From positions 1-28,359 of the IMG/VR virus record IMGVR_UViG_3300020472_000130: a DNA stretch of 28,359 bases; one strand, written 5' to 3'. Shown piece by piece: positions 15,056-22,071 of this stretch. The stretch comes from a virus. The notes below the pieces were generated by a model. That model was not told the DNA's origin and did no database searches. It saw only the letters and a program-made list of their open reading frames with translations. The position numbers and the translations under genes were made by a program. The first letter of the stretch is position 1. Each line of letters begins with the position of its first letter.

Positions 15056-15829
15056 ATGCAAACGTTTTTAAAATGGGTAAGGATTCTTTTTTGGGCTTTC
15101 CTGATCGCGTGTCCTGTGGCGCTTTTAGTAACATCCGCAATAATAAATTATAACACAATGCCCAGCTGGGCAGAGATAACAGAAGAAAACAACATAGCAT
15201 GGGCAAATGTAGAGCCCGGCGTTGCAGCTGTCACCAAATCTCGATCAAGTGCTGTTCTCATTCGGTCGACCGCCCTAGGTTTGTGGGGTACCGCCACCTC
15301 CAGCATGACCGGCACTTATTTTGTAGCTAACGGCAGACATTATGTTCTCACTGTTCATCATGGAGTGAACGGTCCGTGTTGGCTCATAACCATAATCCAC
15401 AACGGTCACGAATACGAATGTAAAGAGTATATTATTAAAGACGAAGAAAACGATTATGTTATATTGGAAACCAAGGAGCCAATTGACAACCGCACCCCCA
15501 TTCGAATACCAGAAGATTTGCCATACCGCTCACAATGGAAGCCGGCTTACTCTCTTTTGAATAAGATAATATATACTGGCTACCCGAACACTCTTGGTCC
15601 TTTAACTTTGCGTGGAGATGTGGTAGGATATGGCAATGAATATCTGTATGTGTTTTCACACGCTTATGGTGGCGCCTCGGGATCGGGAGTGTTCACAAAG
15701 GATGGAAAATATATCGGCTATATCGTAGCCATTGATGTGGGTAGCACCGACTTTGGTGTGGACATATTAGAAAATGTAGTTATAGTTGCACCTGCATTTA
15801 ATGTTGACTGGAGTGCGGTTCTAGACTAA
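15056..15829 (+). CDS. membrane-anchored trypsin-like serine protease
   Basis: 257 residues. Residues 5-30 are a hydrophobic anchor ('ILFWAFLIACPVALLVTSAI'). The triad of the chymotrypsin fold is visible: H102 in 'YVLTVHHGV', D133 in 'ENDYVILE', S208 in 'YGGASGSGVFTKDGKYIGYI'. The order and spacing fit the S1/Htra-like peptidases found in some marine T4-like phages. It may process phage or host envelope proteins from the membrane, or act during lysis or entry. No PDZ domain is present. The ribosome site before the ATG is poor ('CTATAAG'). Confidence 0.87.
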   Translation: MQTFLKWVRILFWAFLIACPVALLVTSAIINYNTMPSWAEITEENNIAWANVEPGVAAVTKSRSSAVLIRSTALGLWGTATSSMTGTYFVANGRHYVLTVHHGVNGPCWLITIIHNGHEYECKEYIIKDEENDYVILETKEPIDNRTPIRIPEDLPYRSQWKPAYSLLNKIIYTGYPNTLGPLTLRGDVVGYGNEYLYVFSHAYGGASGSGVFTKDGKYIGYIVAIDVGSTDFGVDILENVVIVAPAFNVDWSAVLD

Positions 15830-15847
15830 TTATAGTATTAAGGGATA

Positions 15848-16069
15848 ATGATGAGAATGAAAAAAGTAACAGACGAATACGATACCTTGGTAGGTAAAAT
15901 TGAGGATTTAGACGTTCAGATTTTAAAAATGAGCGCCCAACTAAGAGAGTTGCGAGGGATGCTCGTAGAGAAATTGGTAAAATCTTCTACAAAAAAGAAG
16001 GAAGAGGCACGTGTACCTTCTGAGATAGTTTTTTTAGAAGTAGATGACAAGACCGGAGGTCTGTCGTGA
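15848..16069 (+). CDS. small coiled-coil protein
   Basis: 73 residues; ATGs at 15848, 15851 and 15857 compete, and 15851 has the best distance from AAGGGA. Residues 8-45 form a heptad-like helix ('LVGKIEDLDVQILKMSAQLR'), followed by a basic 'STKKKEEAR' and a short tail. No known family. GTG of the next gene overlaps its stop by 4 nt, and GGAGG for that gene lies within its 3' end. Probably an oligomeric accessory of the neighbouring virion genes, which is inference. Confidence 0.65.
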   Translation: MMRMKKVTDEYDTLVGKIEDLDVQILKMSAQLRELRGMLVEKLVKSSTKKKEEARVPSEIVFLEVDDKTGGLS

Positions 16070-16407
16070 CTGATATTGATGACGATGTAATAGAAATGGT
16101 GGCAGCCGAGTCTGAAGATCTAAAACCTAAACCCCCGCCGCGACTCGCTCCCCGAGGAATACGCACTTTCACTGTCTGTAGACAGAATGATGAAACCGGC
16201 GTTAGTGGGGAAGGAGTTGTTATCGAGGGAGTATCGCTAGCTTCAGGACACTGCATTATCCATTGGTTGTTTCCCCCGCCGCGTGGAGGAATTGCCATCT
16301 TTGATTCTTTGGACGACTTTTTAAAGGTTCATGTGAAACCTCATCCGTCAAATAAAACAATTATCACATTTGAAGACGGCGAACAGAACACATATGAAGG
16401 AGGCTGA
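16066..16407 (+). CDS. conserved small phage protein with SGxGVVxEGV motif
   Basis: 113 residues from a GTG start, GGAGG at the correct distance. 'RQNDETGVSGEGVVIEGVSL' and 'CIIHWLFPPP' match a widespread small family in phages and bacteria typified by 'DxSGxSGTGxVAEGVxFxDGxxxxxW', whose function is unknown. Here the usual 'IHGHGG' block is replaced by 'VHVKPHPSNKTII'. The N-terminal 40 residues are acidic and proline-rich. It ends 3 bases before the tail-fibre-like gene. Confidence 0.75.
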   Translation: MTDIDDDVIEMVAAESEDLKPKPPPRLAPRGIRTFTVCRQNDETGVSGEGVVIEGVSLASGHCIIHWLFPPPRGGIAIFDSLDDFLKVHVKPHPSNKTIITFEDGEQNTYEGG

Positions 16408-16410
16408 ATC

Positions 16411-17862
16411 ATGGCTTATAAACAATCAGATGGCACGCGAAATTTTGGAGACATAAAATACGAAGGCGATGCGGCTGAAACTCAGATAGATTTTGAGAAT
16501 GATTTTATCGCTTTAAAGACTGGGGGCAATCAAGTGTTGGTTGTCTCTGGTTCCGCCGTTGGCATCGGAACAGCAACCCCCGACTACACACTTGATGTGG
16601 CAGGCGACATTGGAGTCGACCAGTACATTTATCACAACGGGGATGCCAACACGCACATTAACTTTACGGACGATCAAATAGTCCTCAAGGCCGGAAACAT
16701 CTCAATGGTTAAAATGGAGGAAAAATCCTCCGCACCACATGAAGTTACCATTAACGATGGAAGTAACAACATAGATTTCGTTGTTAAGGGTAATGGATCT
16801 GGGGAAGGAAACCCCGGAATGAAGTTTGATGCTTCTACAAATAGGTTAGGTATTAACGGAGTAGGTACTCCCGATCACACACTAACTGTCGATGGTGATA
16901 TATCAGCGTCAATAAACATTTCAGCGTCCGCTTTCTATGGCGATGGTTCAAACTTAACTGGTATTGGTGGCGGGGGATCACCAGCCGGCTCAGACTCTCA
17001 AATTCAATACAACAACGGAGGCTCTTTTGGTGGCGCACAGGGGCTAATATACGATGATTCAAATACGCGCGTGGGAATTGGACTAACTGCTCCATTAACC
17101 ACGCTTCACGTTCACGCCGACACTATCAACAATGGTGCAGTAACAATCAGTCAAGCGGACAACTCCGGTGATGCATCACAACTTGATATATCAAAGGCTA
17201 GAGGAAGCGGTGCTTCACCTACAGCAATTCAGAGCGGCGACTTTATTGGACAAATTAGGACGCTGGGTTATGATGGCGATAGCTATGACAATTTTGCAGA
17301 CATTTATGTTCAGGCAGCAGGTACCGTCAGCACAACATCACACCCATCAAAAATGGTGATAAGGACTACCAAGGATGGTGCAACGTCGTTAACAACGGCA
17401 GTTACCATAGATGAAAACCAAGACATGACAGTTAATGGGAACATTTACGGAAAGATGACGCATATGACTCATCATCGCTACAACGACGGCTCTGGTACAG
17501 GCAAAGAGTATATCCCGTGGGCTGGAACTTCGGAAATAAATAGCCCCAGTTGGATCACGCAGGGCGTTGCGCCTTACGAGGGTAAGCTATTAAAAGTGTT
17601 AATCAGATCTAGCAAATCAGGTGGAATGGGCTCCACAGTTGTTGGAATTCACACAAACGTGGATGGGAACTCCGTTATCAGCGCAACTGCTGAAGAAACT
17701 GAAACAGTCGATATGACAACAGCAAACACGACCTACACTTTTGCCTTCTCTAACGCCACTCATTTTGGCCCCGGTGATATTATTGGGGTCAGCATTGATC
17801 CTACGAACGCGCATGGTAATGTTAATGTTACTTGTGTGTGGGAATATGATGTTACCCAATAG
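16411..17862 (+). CDS. tail-fibre-like structural protein
   Basis: 483 residues, Gly/Asn/Thr/Asp-rich and beta-dominated. It contains three imperfect copies of a fibre motif: 'VGIGTATPDYTLDVAGDI' (50-67), 'RLGINGVGTPDHTLTVDGDI' (145-164) and 'RVGIGLTAPLTTLHVHAD' (220-237). Others are 'YHNGDANTHINFTDDQI' (74-90), 'AFYGDGSNLTGIGGGGSP' and 'SDSQIQYNNGGSFGG', phrases typical of marine phage tail fibres. The C-terminal 140 residues form a different beta domain that may be the receptor-binding or trimerising head. No chaperone gene follows directly. GGAGGCTG lies before the ATG. Confidence 0.85.
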   Translation: MAYKQSDGTRNFGDIKYEGDAAETQIDFENDFIALKTGGNQVLVVSGSAVGIGTATPDYTLDVAGDIGVDQYIYHNGDANTHINFTDDQIVLKAGNISMVKMEEKSSAPHEVTINDGSNNIDFVVKGNGSGEGNPGMKFDASTNRLGINGVGTPDHTLTVDGDISASINISASAFYGDGSNLTGIGGGGSPAGSDSQIQYNNGGSFGGAQGLIYDDSNTRVGIGLTAPLTTLHVHADTINNGAVTISQADNSGDASQLDISKARGSGASPTAIQSGDFIGQIRTLGYDGDSYDNFADIYVQAAGTVSTTSHPSKMVIRTTKDGATSLTTAVTIDENQDMTVNGNIYGKMTHMTHHRYNDGSGTGKEYIPWAGTSEINSPSWITQGVAPYEGKLLKVLIRSSKSGGMGSTVVGIHTNVDGNSVISATAEETETVDMTTANTTYTFAFSNATHFGPGDIIGVSIDPTNAHGNVNVTCVWEYDVTQ

Positions 17863-17882
17863 TGACAATACCAGCTAAAGAG

Positions 17883-17892
17883 ACTATTTATT
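17883..17892 (+). promoter_or_regulatory. near copy of the AACTATTTATAG element (ACTATTTATT)
   Basis: Lies only 3 bases before the ATG of the nucleotidyltransferase gene, which is too close for an ordinary -10 box. It may be a coincidence, or the gene may start further in. Confidence 0.2.
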
Positions 17893-17895
17893 ATT

Positions 17896-18687
17896 ATGAA
17901 TGGAACAAACTGGAAAGATTTTGTAGACTCAGTTTACGGAATATCGACACATGAACCAGCGATGGAAGAAGAAGTCGAGGCAGACTCTTTTACCAATCAT
18001 GAGGATCTTGAGCCAGCTTTCTGGAAAGACATGGAACTCAACCCGCATCTCCAAGAAAGAATGATCAAGATTGCAAACTTCTTCATGCAGCACCTACCCG
18101 TTGAAGCCGAAATCAAAGATATAAGATTGACAGGCTCTTTGGCAAACTATAACTGGTCAAACTACTCAGATGTAGACTTGCATATTGTGGTGGATTTTTT
18201 AGATGTTGACGAGAACCTTGACTTAGTTAAAGCATATTTTGACAACGCTCGCATGCGCTGGAATTCAAATCACCAAATGAGACTGAAAGGTTATGATGTG
18301 GAAGTTTATGTGGAGAATGCTGACGAGAAGCATCTGTCATCTGGCGTCTACTCGGTATTGAACGGAGAGTGGATCAAGAAACCCGAGCGATATCAAAAAA
18401 ATATAGACTTTAGTGGCGCCCGCCAGAAGGCAGAAGATATCGAATTTCAGGTGAACATTGTCGGCAATCTCTTAACGGCTCGCAAATTTAAAGCAGCCCT
18501 TAAAAATATATACCGCCTAAAGTCCAAGATTAAAAACATGCGTCGTGCTGGTTTGGAAAGCAAACGCAGAGAGTTTTCCGTAGAAAACATAGCATTTAAG
18601 ATTCTACGCAGAAATGGTACAATTGAAAATCTAAACAACTATAAGACTCAACTTGAGGATACCATGTTGAGCATGCCGGAGCAATAA
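17896..18687 (+). CDS. nucleotidyltransferase-fold protein
   Basis: 263 residues. 'IRLTGSLANYNWSNYSDVDL' has the GS (80-81) and D92/D94 of the Pol-beta-type nucleotidyltransferases; the third carboxylate is probably E135 in 'GYDVEVYVEN'. A helical C-terminus follows ('KFKAALKNIYRLKSKIKNM'). It could transfer a nucleotide to RNA, protein or an antibiotic; the substrate is unknown. The N-terminus 'MNGTNWKDFVDSVYGIS' resembles that of the 1189-residue protein ('GNWFEYLREEV'), hinting at a common head-targeting peptide. No clear ribosome site precedes this ATG; ATG at 17962 is an alternative but would remove that N-terminus. Confidence 0.8.
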   Translation: MNGTNWKDFVDSVYGISTHEPAMEEEVEADSFTNHEDLEPAFWKDMELNPHLQERMIKIANFFMQHLPVEAEIKDIRLTGSLANYNWSNYSDVDLHIVVDFLDVDENLDLVKAYFDNARMRWNSNHQMRLKGYDVEVYVENADEKHLSSGVYSVLNGEWIKKPERYQKNIDFSGARQKAEDIEFQVNIVGNLLTARKFKAALKNIYRLKSKIKNMRRAGLESKRREFSVENIAFKILRRNGTIENLNNYKTQLEDTMLSMPEQ

Positions 18688-18924
18688 ATGAAACTATCTC
18701 CCCTTGCGGCTGGAACCGATGCATCACCGGGCGAATATCTTTTTCACGAACCTACACAACAAATCGTACTGTGTGGGCGATTCGATGACGTTTCGGGACA
18801 CATTCAAGCTATGGGGGAAGGGAGGTTGTTATATGATGAAGTAAAGAACTTCAAAAAGATAAACCTATCGCCTACCGAGAGGCGAGATTCTCTCGTACGT
18901 GGGTGTAAAAAGTGTAAAGGATAA
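18688..18924 (+). CDS. conserved small marine-phage protein with C-terminal CxxC
   Basis: 78 residues, starting immediately after the previous stop. 'GEYLFHEPTQQIVLCGRFDD' then 'VSGHIQAMGEGRLLYDEVKN' and 'INLSPTERRDSLVRGCKKCK' form an ordered beta-then-helix small domain; the terminal C-K-K-C could bind a metal with another cysteine or in a dimer. I associate this pattern with conserved hypotheticals of marine phages. GAGCAATAA serves as a weak ribosome site. Function unknown. Confidence 0.7.
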   Translation: MKLSPLAAGTDASPGEYLFHEPTQQIVLCGRFDDVSGHIQAMGEGRLLYDEVKNFKKINLSPTERRDSLVRGCKKCKG

Positions 18925-18929
18925 AAACA

Positions 18930-19208
18930 ATGTCAACCAAACTGAGCAAAACAATTTTTACCGTAGGACCATTTGCCTCGGCATCAATCAATGCGTCCGA
19001 ATTGGGAGCGAATCTTTATTTTTCTCTTCTGTTTCAAGAGTCGATGGGCGCACAACTAAAGATGGAGCGAGATTATGAGATTATGCTGAAAGAGGGATCG
19101 GCTGATGAGGTTTCGATGGCGGAAAAGAGAAAAGAATTAGACTATGCAGAGAACTTATTGGGATTAAACATACTATACAGCATGACCGATGAGGAATTAG
19201 AATCATGA
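18930..19208 (+). CDS. small helical hypothetical protein
   Basis: 92 residues. After 'FTVGPFASASINASELGANL' the rest is helical and acidic ('QLKMERDYEIMLKEGSADEV', 'MAEKRKELDYAENLLGLNIL'). AAGGAT lies before the ATG; the stop overlaps the next ATG by 4 nt. No family recognised. Confidence 0.65.
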   Translation: MSTKLSKTIFTVGPFASASINASELGANLYFSLLFQESMGAQLKMERDYEIMLKEGSADEVSMAEKRKELDYAENLLGLNILYSMTDEELES

Positions 19209-19468
19209 CAAAGATAAACATCTATTGTCTTTATGATAGGGAGCAGGTGCTTCACGGCGTGTATTCCTCCCTTAAAGCAGTACATCGAGATGCCATTAAA
19301 TTATGCAATCGGGGTTTGACGCCGGTTTTAGTTGAATCGGGAGACTCAAGACTCACAGCCTCCCTAACTCTTTTGAGAAATATGTTTAAGGGTGAAATGG
19401 ATACTAAGGTGGTATATCTGTCGGACAACGCCCGCGCTACAATCCTAAAAACAAGACTAAAGGAATAA
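19205..19468 (+). CDS. small hypothetical protein
   Basis: 87 residues, predicted alternating beta and helix: 'INIYCLYDREQVLHGVYSS', 'AVHRDAIKLCNRGLTPVLV', 'KVVYLSDNARATILKT'. Nothing marks an active site. Coupled by ATGA overlap to the preceding gene and abutting the glutaredoxin gene with no gap, so all three are probably one operon. Confidence 0.65.
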   Translation: MTKINIYCLYDREQVLHGVYSSLKAVHRDAIKLCNRGLTPVLVESGDSRLTASLTLLRNMFKGEMDTKVVYLSDNARATILKTRLKE

Positions 19469-19723
19469 ATGGAAGTTTATATTATATATGGAATAACGGA
19501 CTGTCCCGCGTGCCTACGAGCGTGCGCAGATTTAATGGACCTCGACCTTGAATATGCGTTTGTTGAGACTGATTTTTCCCAAAGCTATCGAAGTGCGTTA
19601 AAAGATGAATTCAATTGGTCAACTTTTCCGATGATAGTTAAAGTTTCTGACGATGAAGAAAAGTTTATCGGTGGCTACGAAGAACTACGGCAACTAATTT
19701 GTTGCGATCCTGCGCCGGACTGA
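19469..19723 (+). CDS. glutaredoxin-like protein
   Basis: 84 residues, the normal size of a glutaredoxin. 'GITDCPACLRACADLM' has the CPAC redox pair (near residues 12-15), 'WSTFPMIVKVSD' the cis-proline and 'FIGGYEELRQLI' the closing GG-[YF] glutathione-site helix. It would pass electrons from glutathione to disulfides, commonly to a phage ribonucleotide reductase. Together with the thioredoxin-like gene at 1602 it gives this phage two redox carriers. Confidence 0.88.
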   Translation: MEVYIIYGITDCPACLRACADLMDLDLEYAFVETDFSQSYRSALKDEFNWSTFPMIVKVSDDEEKFIGGYEELRQLICCDPAPD

Positions 19724-19776
19724 ACACTTTAACGACGCAGGTTGCGTTAAATAAAAAAAACAGCTATAGTTACTAT

Positions 19777-20025
19777 ATGGCACTTAAACGCGGCGATTTG
19801 GTACGGTGGATAGTAGATCACAATATATACGAAGCCGATGTTGACGTTTTAAGAGGGATTAGTCCTAATTATAGACATGGAATCATCATGGAAGTATCTG
19901 CAATAGATCCTAAATCTGTGATGGTTTTGTGTTATGATTGCAAACACAGAAGAGAGGGCAGTTGGATGATACTTAACATGGTGCATGACGACTTTGAAGT
20001 GTTGAGTGGTGCGTCTGATGGGTAG
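19777..20025 (+). CDS. GDLV-type small beta-barrel protein (outlying member)
   Basis: 82 residues from the ATG at 19777; the longer frame upstream runs through the glutaredoxin gene and has no start signal. 'MALKRGDLVRWIVD' carries the family motif; 'YRHGIIMEVSAIDPKSVMVL' and 'DFEVLSGASDG' follow the strand pattern of the array members. An insert has two cysteines ('CYDCKHRR'). Only AT-rich sequence ('TAGTTACTAT') precedes the ATG, with no ribosome site. Confidence 0.7.
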   Translation: MALKRGDLVRWIVDHNIYEADVDVLRGISPNYRHGIIMEVSAIDPKSVMVLCYDCKHRREGSWMILNMVHDDFEVLSGASDG

Positions 20026-20320
20026 ATTTACGTTAGGCGAAAAAGCCCCTAAACAAACTGCCATAAATGAGCTTACTGTCATGATCTCCAACTATTATGG
20101 AGGGAGATACGAAGTGTTGGCTGTGGCGGATGACGGGGGTACTCTCTTGGAGGTACAAGTGGAACTATCGGACGTTTCTAAATCTATAGAAATGCAGGCA
20201 CCAGATTTTCCGTTTTTTGATATATGGCCAAAATGGATGGGGTGGCGCGTGGTGGTCTGCAAAGTTCCGCCGGGTTATATTGACGCTATAACAAATCGTT
20301 CTGATCCTGATGACTACTGA
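20018..20320 (+). CDS. small hypothetical protein
   Basis: 100 residues from the ATG at 20018, which overlaps the previous gene by 8 nt; a GTG at 20006 is the alternative. 'EVLAVADDGGTLLEVQVELS' suggests a beta hairpin, then a Trp/Pro-rich 'DFPFFDIWPKWMGWRVVVCK'. No known motif. It ends before the promoter at 20342, so it closes its unit. Confidence 0.65.
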   Translation: MGRFTLGEKAPKQTAINELTVMISNYYGGRYEVLAVADDGGTLLEVQVELSDVSKSIEMQAPDFPFFDIWPKWMGWRVVVCKVPPGYIDAITNRSDPDDY

Positions 20321-20321
20321 C

Positions 20322-20355
20322 ATGTCTCTCACAACTAATGCTTGACATTTGTGAG
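20322..20355 (+). promoter_or_regulatory. interleaved inverted repeats around a -35 box (possible operator)
   Basis: CTCACAA (20328-20334) pairs with TTGTGAG (20349-20355), and ATGTC (20322-20326) with GACAT (20344-20348). The -35 box of the promoter at 20342-20370 lies inside. Short arms make this suggestive only. Confidence 0.35.
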
Positions 20356-20370
20356 TTATGTTGCTATATT
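20342..20370 (+). promoter_or_regulatory. sigma-70-type promoter
   Basis: TTGACA at 20342-20347, 17-base spacer, TATATT at 20365-20370, the same -10 context (GCTATATTATAG) as the promoters at 22281 and 26149. Confidence 0.8.
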
Positions 20371-20393
20371 ATAGAGGAAGCGGAGAAGTGCAA

Positions 20394-21038
20394 ATGTTAG
20401 ACCAAAAGAAAATTGAAGCAGCCTTAAACCGCTCAGTCTGTGGGGGCTGGGATCGCAGCTTTTTAGAATCCATTGCCCAACAGATAGGGAAGGGCAAAGA
20501 ACTTAGTGTAAAACAAAAGCAAACACTGGGAAAGGTTCTCGCTCGAACCAGTGCGGAGTGTCAAGCGGTTCACGAAAGTTGGGAAGGAGTTTACCAATCC
20601 GACTACAAAGAAAAAGCCATAGCCCTTGCTATGTATCACATCCAGCAACCTTACTACAAGCCAATGGCACAAGACATTCTGAAAGGATTGATCCCTGAGA
20701 GAAATAAGTTCTTACGCATGTACGATAACAAATACTCCAAAAAGGTATTGAGCCAGTATGCCGTAGAACCAAAATATCAGGTGGGAGCCTATTTGCTCCC
20801 GCGTTCCACATTTGACTCTTATCGCGATGCGACTATGCCCGGCCCAGAAGCAACATGGGCAACCAAAACCGGAGTCATTAAGGCTTTCCGAGACAGGGGA
20901 GGTTTCGTGGTACGAGTTTGCGATGAGATCCACAGTGCCGCCAAGGGAGCCAAAAGATATAAGATATTGCCCATAGGTGCCACCATTCCTCTCATCATAG
21001 AGGAGCGTCACTTAAAGAAGGGAAGAATCAAGAAGTAA
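20394..21038 (+). CDS. 214-residue protein of unknown function
   Basis: Start at the ATG at 20394 since the upstream promoter's transcript should begin near 20377 and CGGAGAAG (GGAG 20382-20385) lies 8 bases before it. N-terminal helices 'WDRSFLESIAQQIGKGKELS' then 'VKQKQTLGKVLARTSAECQA' have the 'S-x-KQ-x-x-L' look seen at the ends of several phage replication-associated proteins. Two conserved-looking C-terminal strands are around 'GGFVVRVCDEIHS' and 'GATIPLIIEERHL'. Strongly basic. A nucleic-acid-binding role is a guess. Confidence 0.75.
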   Translation: MLDQKKIEAALNRSVCGGWDRSFLESIAQQIGKGKELSVKQKQTLGKVLARTSAECQAVHESWEGVYQSDYKEKAIALAMYHIQQPYYKPMAQDILKGLIPERNKFLRMYDNKYSKKVLSQYAVEPKYQVGAYLLPRSTFDSYRDATMPGPEATWATKTGVIKAFRDRGGFVVRVCDEIHSAAKGAKRYKILPIGATIPLIIEERHLKKGRIKK

Positions 21039-21042
21039 AGTG

Positions 21043-21074
21043 TCGTCTTTCCTATTTAGAGTATGGAAAGACGA
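21043..21074 (+). promoter_or_regulatory. 10-bp perfect hairpin spanning a start codon
   Basis: TCGTCTTTCC (21043-21052) and GGAAAGACGA (21065-21074) pair perfectly around a 12-base loop; TCTTTT follows. The ATG of the next gene (21063-21065) sits at the loop/stem edge. It may end transcription of the upstream gene or shield the downstream start. Confidence 0.6.
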
Positions 21075-21311
21075 TCTTTTGAAGTAGGGGACTTGGTAGC
21101 TTGCAAGTATGATCTTCATCATTTTTTGTATTATGTTTTTGGGGCTGACGAAAATAATGATGTGCCAATCTTTCACGGGGTCATAATAGCAAAAGAAGAA
21201 GGAACTCCCTACTTTGAAGAGTATATCTACGAAATATATTGCACCGATGGACAATATAGATATTTTATGGAAGACGAGGTTTATCCTATTTCATGGTTGA
21301 CATTTCCTTAA
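21063..21311 (+). CDS. GDLV mini-protein 1 of the array
   Basis: 82 residues, longer N-terminus than most: 'MERRSFEVGDLVACKYDLHH'. A large insert ('FLYYVFGADENNDVPIFHG') precedes 'VIIAKEEGTPYFEEYIYEIY' and 'EDEVYPISWL'. The start lies in a 10-bp hairpin and there is no ribosome site, so translation may be controlled by that structure. It precedes the tRNA-Leu gene. Function unknown. Confidence 0.7.
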   Translation: MERRSFEVGDLVACKYDLHHFLYYVFGADENNDVPIFHGVIIAKEEGTPYFEEYIYEIYCTDGQYRYFMEDEVYPISWLTFP

Positions 21312-21321
21312 CAAAACTAGC

Positions 21322-21350
21322 TTGCCTGTACCATGTGAATAGGATATAAT
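21322..21350 (+). promoter_or_regulatory. sigma-70-type promoter of tRNA-Leu
   Basis: TTGCCT at 21322-21327, 17-base spacer, TATAAT at 21345-21350. Transcription would begin within a few bases of the mature tRNA 5' end at 21359. Confidence 0.65.
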
Positions 21351-21358
21351 ATATATAT

Positions 21359-21444
21359 GGCTGATTGGTGGAACTGGTATACACACAAGACTTAAAATCT
21401 TGCGCCCGTTGGGCTTGCGGGTTCGAATCCCGCATCAGCTACCA
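21359..21444 (+). tRNA. tRNA-Leu(UAA)
   Basis: Acceptor GGCTGAT/ATCAGCT (first pair G-U), D arm, anticodon stem CAAGA/TCTTG with loop CTTAAAA (anticodon TAA at 21393-21395), long variable arm GCCC-GTT-GGGC as expected for Leu, T stem GCGGG/CCCGC with TTCGAAT, and encoded CCA. Reads UUA. Confidence 0.95.
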
Positions 21445-21462
21445 TTTTAATAAGGAGGGAAA

Positions 21463-21654
21463 ATGTCCAACATTTTCAAATACATGATAGCAGGAGTTTT
21501 AATTTACTTTGGACTCAACTGGATTGCGGATAATCCACAATCAGTAAAAAACATCAGAAAAATGATGAATGAGGGAGTTGCAACCGCAGCGGAATATGCA
21601 GGAGAAGGATTAAAGAGCGCCCAAGAAAGCGCCACACAATCTATTGACAAATAA
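21463..21654 (+). CDS. small single-span membrane protein
   Basis: 63 residues. 'YMIAGVLIYFGLNWIA' near the N-terminus is one hydrophobic span; the rest is an Ala/Glu/Ser-rich amphipathic helix ('GVATAAEYAGEGLKSAQESA'). Excellent ribosome site AAGGAGGGAAA. It sits 18 bases after tRNA-Leu and likely shares its transcript. A membrane-binding helix with a single anchor could perturb the host membrane, but no toxin or holin family is identified. Confidence 0.75.
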   Translation: MSNIFKYMIAGVLIYFGLNWIADNPQSVKNIRKMMNEGVATAAEYAGEGLKSAQESATQSIDK

Positions 21655-21658
21655 ACTC

Positions 21659-21687
21659 TTGCTATTGGGTATCATAGCAGCTATATT
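21659..21687 (+). promoter_or_regulatory. sigma-70-type promoter
   Basis: TTGCTA at 21659-21664, 17-base spacer, TATATT at 21682-21687. A TTGACA lies 15 bases upstream (21644-21649), part of a recurrent double -35 pattern. Confidence 0.65.
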
Positions 21688-21709
21688 ATAAGTAATCATA
21701 GGAGGAAAT

Positions 21710-21865
21710 ATGGATTTCAACATAGGCGATATTGTAAAGCACAACCGAAAGGGAGTGGGAGTAGTGCAGCTTATCGACGGCATTGCTGTCTGGGTGCGAT
21801 GGACAGGCGGTGAACTTAACCACTCAAGCTCATTTGATCTTGAGGTTCTTGACAAGGCACCATGA
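21710..21865 (+). CDS. GDLV mini-protein 2 of the array
   Basis: 51 residues, the smallest member: 'MDFNIGDIVKHNRKGVGVVQ', then 'LIDGIAVWVRWTGGELNHSS' and 'FDLEVLDKAP'. This is close to the minimal family core: an entry strand with G-D-I-V, a turn and strand G-V-V, the strand V-x-V-x-W, and a closing L-E-V-L. ATAGGAGGAAAT supplies a strong ribosome site. Its last codon overlaps the next ATG (ATGA). Confidence 0.8.
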   Translation: MDFNIGDIVKHNRKGVGVVQLIDGIAVWVRWTGGELNHSSSFDLEVLDKAP

Positions 21866-22071
21866 GAGTTGGCGATCTCGTAAAGTACATCCCGAGTCCT
21901 TCTGCTACCTTTAAGTGGGAGAAGTATACGGATGCGTTCAAGGTGCTTCCGGGCATTATTGTCCGTGAGGTGGAGTCGAAAGGCACTACCACGCGCCGGT
22001 TTGAGATACGCTGGCACGACGGAGAAATCTCAGAAGAATGGATAAGCTATCTGGAGCCGTATGAAGTTTAA
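21862..22071 (+). CDS. GDLV mini-protein 3 of the array
   Basis: 69 residues: 'MRVGDLVKYIPSPSATFKWE', 'GIIVREVESKGTTTRRFEIR', 'WHDGEISEEWISYLEPYEV'. Fits the family core, with an extra loop after strand 1. Coupled to the previous gene by a 4-nt ATGA overlap. The terminal 'LEP' codons supply the GGAG ribosome site of the next gene. Confidence 0.85.
   Translation: MRVGDLVKYIPSPSATFKWEKYTDAFKVLPGIIVREVESKGTTTRRFEIRWHDGEISEEWISYLEPYEV

Noticed and set aside
19728-19751. Inverted repeat TTTAACG...CGTTAAA after the glutaredoxin gene as a terminator
   Set aside because: It is followed by a run of A rather than T on the coding strand, and the next gene starts right after; not a convincing plus-strand terminator.
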